Assembly: GCA_965153455.1 (NCBI GenBank)
Contig: OZ234496.1
Location: 11,989,863-12,053,862 of the forward strand
Length of the DNA: 64,000 nucleotides
Direction: 5' to 3'
Origin: Sphagnum compactum
Taxonomy: Eukaryota > Bryophyta > Sphagnopsida > Sphagnales
The stretch's first letter is position 1, and each line of letters begins with the position of its first letter. Of the stretch, positions 60,401-64,000 are shown one piece after another. The position numbers and the translations under genes are program-made. A model generated the notes under the pieces. That model worked only from the letters and a program-made list of their open reading frames with translations. It made no database searches and was not told the origin of the DNA.

Positions 60401-60601
60401 GTTATTTCATGCTGTGTTGTTTTGGGTTGCAATGTTAGCATGGGTATCATCATTGATTCATCATTTGTTTTCATGTACATGGCAAAAGATTTCAAAAGAT
60501 CTAAGTAAAAGATCTCAAAAGATTTCACCTTATTTATAAGTTGGTGTGAGGATAATGGTAGGTTCTTGTTTTTAAAAAAAACTATGAACGTTTGTTTGCA
60601 G

Positions 60602-61329
60602 CCAATGTTTGCTTGTTTTGCACTTGCATTGGGAATATGGACATACGTGACAACAACAAGACGAGCCAATGCAAAACCAAAGGAATGGAAACAATTCCTA
60701 TTGCTTGGTGGTGCACTTGTGAGGTTAGTTTTGGTACCTCTAGTTCATTTCCCATGGCTTTGTCGATGGCTTGCCTCTTTTGTTGTTCTTCTCTATTCCT
60801 TTTTGTTCTCTTTCAATGCTAACCTCAAGTCATGAATTGATGGAACTTTGAGCATCCCCAGTGATGACATAGACTAGGTGAGTATGCAAGGTTGCACAAA
60901 ATTGGATTGAGTGTTGTTGTCATTACAGGCCATCGGCTTGTAGCCTATGAAGTTCCTTCTTGGTCTACACTAGTCTACACATGGAATGGGGGTTGGAAGA
61001 GTAAGTTTGTAGTAGTTGTTCTTGCTTTAGATGTGCTACAATATTATGCTAAGTATTTCTTTGGGAAGTACTAGAATCAGTTGGTGAAGTCACAAGCTGT
61101 GGTATCATTTGGGCCATACAAGTTTGTGCAGCACCCAATGTATGTTAGCTACATGTTCCTATTGCAAGCTATTGCATGGCATTGCGGTCATATCCAAGTC
61201 TTTTGTTTGACATTTGTAAGCTTATTTTATTATAATTAGTGGTCAAAGGTAGAAGAGGATTAATTGGTGCACACATTCAAGCCATTTTACACTTCATATA
61301 GGGATCACACAAAACACAAATGTTTGTAA
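60602..61329 (+). pseudogene. Decayed membrane methyltransferase-like gene (ICMT/PEMT family)
   Basis: The last part, from about 60930 to 61329, stays in one frame except for stops. It reads YYAKYFFGKY, stop, NQLVKSQAVVSFGPYKFVQHPMYVSYMF, then SLFYYN, stop, WSKVEED, stop, LVHTFKPFYTSYRDHTKHKCL. The GPYxxVxHPMY box and the E-E..F...Y..Y....K tail are signatures of isoprenylcysteine carboxyl methyltransferase and phospholipid methyltransferase-like membrane enzymes. Stops at 61072, 61237 and 61261 are all in the same frame, so the decay is by substitution. Upstream, 60602-60724 (ACFALALGIWTYV, EWKQFLLLGGALVR) has an acceptor (TTTGCAG) and a donor (GTTAGT) and is a likely earlier exon with a membrane helix. 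No intact version is possible from this locus. Confidence 0.7.
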
Positions 61330-64000
61330 TTTGTGTGCTAGAGTTGATAGGTTTTGTGGTAGAAGGTTTATTGTTAAGCTAAAGAATTCAGTTTGGCTTT
61401 TAACAATTGAGCACAAATGTTTGGTTTTACCTCTTTTATTTGTAGCAAGTTTCTAAGGTTCTCAAATCTTCAATTATCCCAATCTTTTGCTTTGCACAAC
61501 TCTATCTTTGAGCAATTTTTATAATGTAGAAACTAATTTGGTCAAAATTGTGTTGGTCCTAAACCTTGAACTTCATACATGAGGTCATTCAGTAGAAAGT
61601 TTGAAAATCTTGAATCATGTGTACAATTACTTGGCTTTCAATTTCATTGCAAGATATTTGACCAGATGTAGGTTAACATTTTTTGAATTTCCACTACTAT
61701 ATGTCATTGTTGCAAAAGCTTGCCATCGCATTATATTCTTGTTGCTCTATGTCTCTTTTCAAATAGATGTTTTTGGGAGAAATCATACCAATAGTTATAA
61801 TCTATCTACTTTTATCTTCCAACTCTAAAATATCAAATGTGGGTACCTATGTCTAAGCCTATCATAATTTTGCAATGTTATTGCCATATGTAATTGGGAT
61901 TCAAAATTGAATTGTTGATTGTTTCCAATGCATTAGAAGTATGAGAAGTATATAAGGCATGGGGCATACCTTGCCACATGAAAATCTGTTTTTGAATTGA
62001 CCATCTCCTCGATTGCATATGCAAGGGCCTTCACATAGAAGGATCAAGGTTGACTTGGAGGATTTGGAGACACTGATCAATCGAATCCTTACAAATTGTT
62101 ATGATTTTGATGACTATTAGCAGCAGTAGTAGCAACATAAGGATGGATTATAACTATTGTCATGGAAGCAAATTCCTAGTATAACAATAGAAGTAGGCAA
62201 CTGAATAGTTTTGTGTATTTACTACCAATAAAAATTTGGACCCCAACATTTTATGAGCACAAGGTCTTATAATAATGTCCTGAACCAATTTCACTTTTTA
62301 AAGTTTTTAAAGACATTTTCATATTTTGCCCTTGTCTTACAATAGAAATGTTTCATGCCATAACCTTATAACCATTCATCCCATACATGTCATCCATCTT
62401 CACCCCAAAATTGAGGGCCAAGTTTGGCTCCCACTTTGCCTAGGCCCCTTATTTTGGGGATGTCCACACTTTCCACCATAGGGCCTTATCATATGCTAAA
62501 ATCATGAACTTAAACCCTTAACCTCAAGGCAATAAAACTTCTATACATCTTCTTAATTTCAAAGTCACATAAAGCTCAATAAGCCTACCATTGATGTTTC
62601 CCAAATGGAACATCATTTCACATTCAACATTATCATCCAAAACTTTTCATTTTAAGGTGTAGTCACAATGTAATAATTCATAGGCAACCCTTGTGTTTTG
62701 AATATTTAATCATAATTAGTCTTGAAAAAGACCAATTGGGTGATGCAGTAGATTGGGATTGGTTGTTCAATTTTTCACTTGTTATGATCTTCAACAAGTG
62801 CTTGTTAATACTTCATTTCAAATCTATCAACATGTTATAATATTATATTTCAAACAATGTGGTATAAATATATCACACATTTTCAGGATTAATTTAATTT
62901 ATTATATAAAAACATGTAAAATAAACAATGGTTATATTTGCAATGATTTCTTTTGTTCCGATTTCATTCACCCAACTTGAGAAAAATAACAAACTTGATA
63001 TTTAGTAACAACACATCAAATACAAGGAATGAACAAGAAATCACTAGAAATTGAAAAATGGCAAAAACAATAAAAAGATAGAACAAATTATTAATGAGCC
63101 AACTTTTCAAACACCTAAACCTACAAACTTTAGAAACTTTAAAGTGGAAAACATGTGACCCACTTAGATGTTTTTTATATACAATAACTTGTCTACAATC
63201 TTAAGTTGAAATATGAAATAAAATGCTAAAGATTCATGGTTGATTTTTAGGTTATTTTTATTTTGATCAATCAATGTTCAATTTAGAAATTGGATTCAAT
63301 TGCAATTTTGCATGTTTCAAAGCTTGCCAACAAAATCAAATGCCTCATAGATTAGAGTCCAAGACGTTAAAAGACTTCAAAGACGATTATGAAATTTAAA
63401 GATCACACCAAACTCAACAATTTACCACTATTTTGTGCCATATGGGACTATACTTTACATTTAATATATTGATAGTTATGAAGGACTTCTCATTACTTAT
63501 AATTTAAATCAACTTGAGTAAAAAATCACAAATGAGGTAGCAACATGGTTAACAAGATTTTAGATCCATTGAAGAAGCAAGATTCTATTGAAAACCCCAA
63601 ACTAGGAAACAAATAACATATTAAAAAAGGGTGTGACCAATGGCAAGAATCTCCAAACTTGAAAACAACTAAGGGAAGAAGCAAAATATTCAAGGAAGAT
63701 GAACTTATAGACTATCCATGTCATTAGTGAACTTCAAAATTGTCCACATGAAATGAAACCAAGACTGTAAGTACCAAGATTTGCAAGCTTTAAGTACCAA
63801 GCTTTATTTTTTTCCCCATAATTCTACCACTAAAAAAATTTTATTTCAAGTTTTAAATTTTTTCCATTTTTCCATCTTTAAAACATCCAAAGAAAACAAA
63901 ACTTGAAAACAAGTGTTCTAAAATTTCAAGCTCTAAAATTTTCCCCATATAATTTTCCACCACTACCTAATAATTTACAAAAAGGGGGCATTTGCACAAA
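61330..64000. other. AT-rich spacer without gene
   Basis: No coding region is recognised. Around 63783-63830 and 63928-63972 a CAAGCT(T/C)TA...CCCCATA...CCAC(T)AC(T) succession occurs twice, a weak ~145-bp direct repeat. Confidence 0.45.

Overview
This window is nuclear DNA from a land plant. It is AT-rich (roughly one third G+C by eye) and gene-poor, with spliceosomal introns, plant-specific gene families and many decayed transposable elements. The window cannot name the species. A seed-free plant (lycophyte, fern or bryophyte) is favoured because the MYC-type bHLH gene is cut into eight exons and the polyphenol oxidase carries a secretory-type leader instead of an obvious plastid transit peptide. 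This is inference, not proof.

Layout. 1-15 kb: no gene; minisatellites, a decayed DDE_1 (pogo/Tigger-like) transposase on the minus strand, a 390-bp direct repeat, a foldback element and long homopolymers. 15-21 kb: a MYC-type bHLH transcription factor on the plus strand with a G+C-rich, G-box-bearing promoter and leader, a 15-nt microexon and two candidate last exons; an 88-bp minisatellite follows. 23.9-27.1 kb: a two-exon polyphenol oxidase (plus). 27-31.6 kb: AT-rich, no gene. 31.9-34.0 kb: a two-exon gene for plastid Psb28 (plus). 34-46 kb: AT-rich repeats, including a 1.7-kb candidate TIR element and hairpin elements also seen in the oxidase intron. 46-50.7 kb: a decayed reverse-transcriptase element split by a 916-bp solo LTR with a 5-bp target duplication. 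51.9-53.5 kb: a single-exon PYR/PYL/RCAR abscisic-acid receptor with an upstream ORF. 53.7-54.2 kb: a decayed second copy of the Psb28 coding exon. 59.8-61.3 kb: a decayed membrane methyltransferase-like gene. The rest is repeat-rich spacer.

How the genes relate. The four intact genes are independent transcription units. The MYC factor (jasmonate-type signalling), the ABA receptor and the polyphenol oxidase (wound and defence phenolic oxidation) are all stress-related, but nothing in the sequence shows coordinated control beyond G-box and ABRE-like sites near two of them. Psb28 serves photosystem II assembly. No operon, CRISPR, phage or bacterial system is present. The decayed elements share a pattern: several in-frame stops fit C-to-T change at CAA, CAG or CGA codons, as expected for cytosine-methylated DNA.
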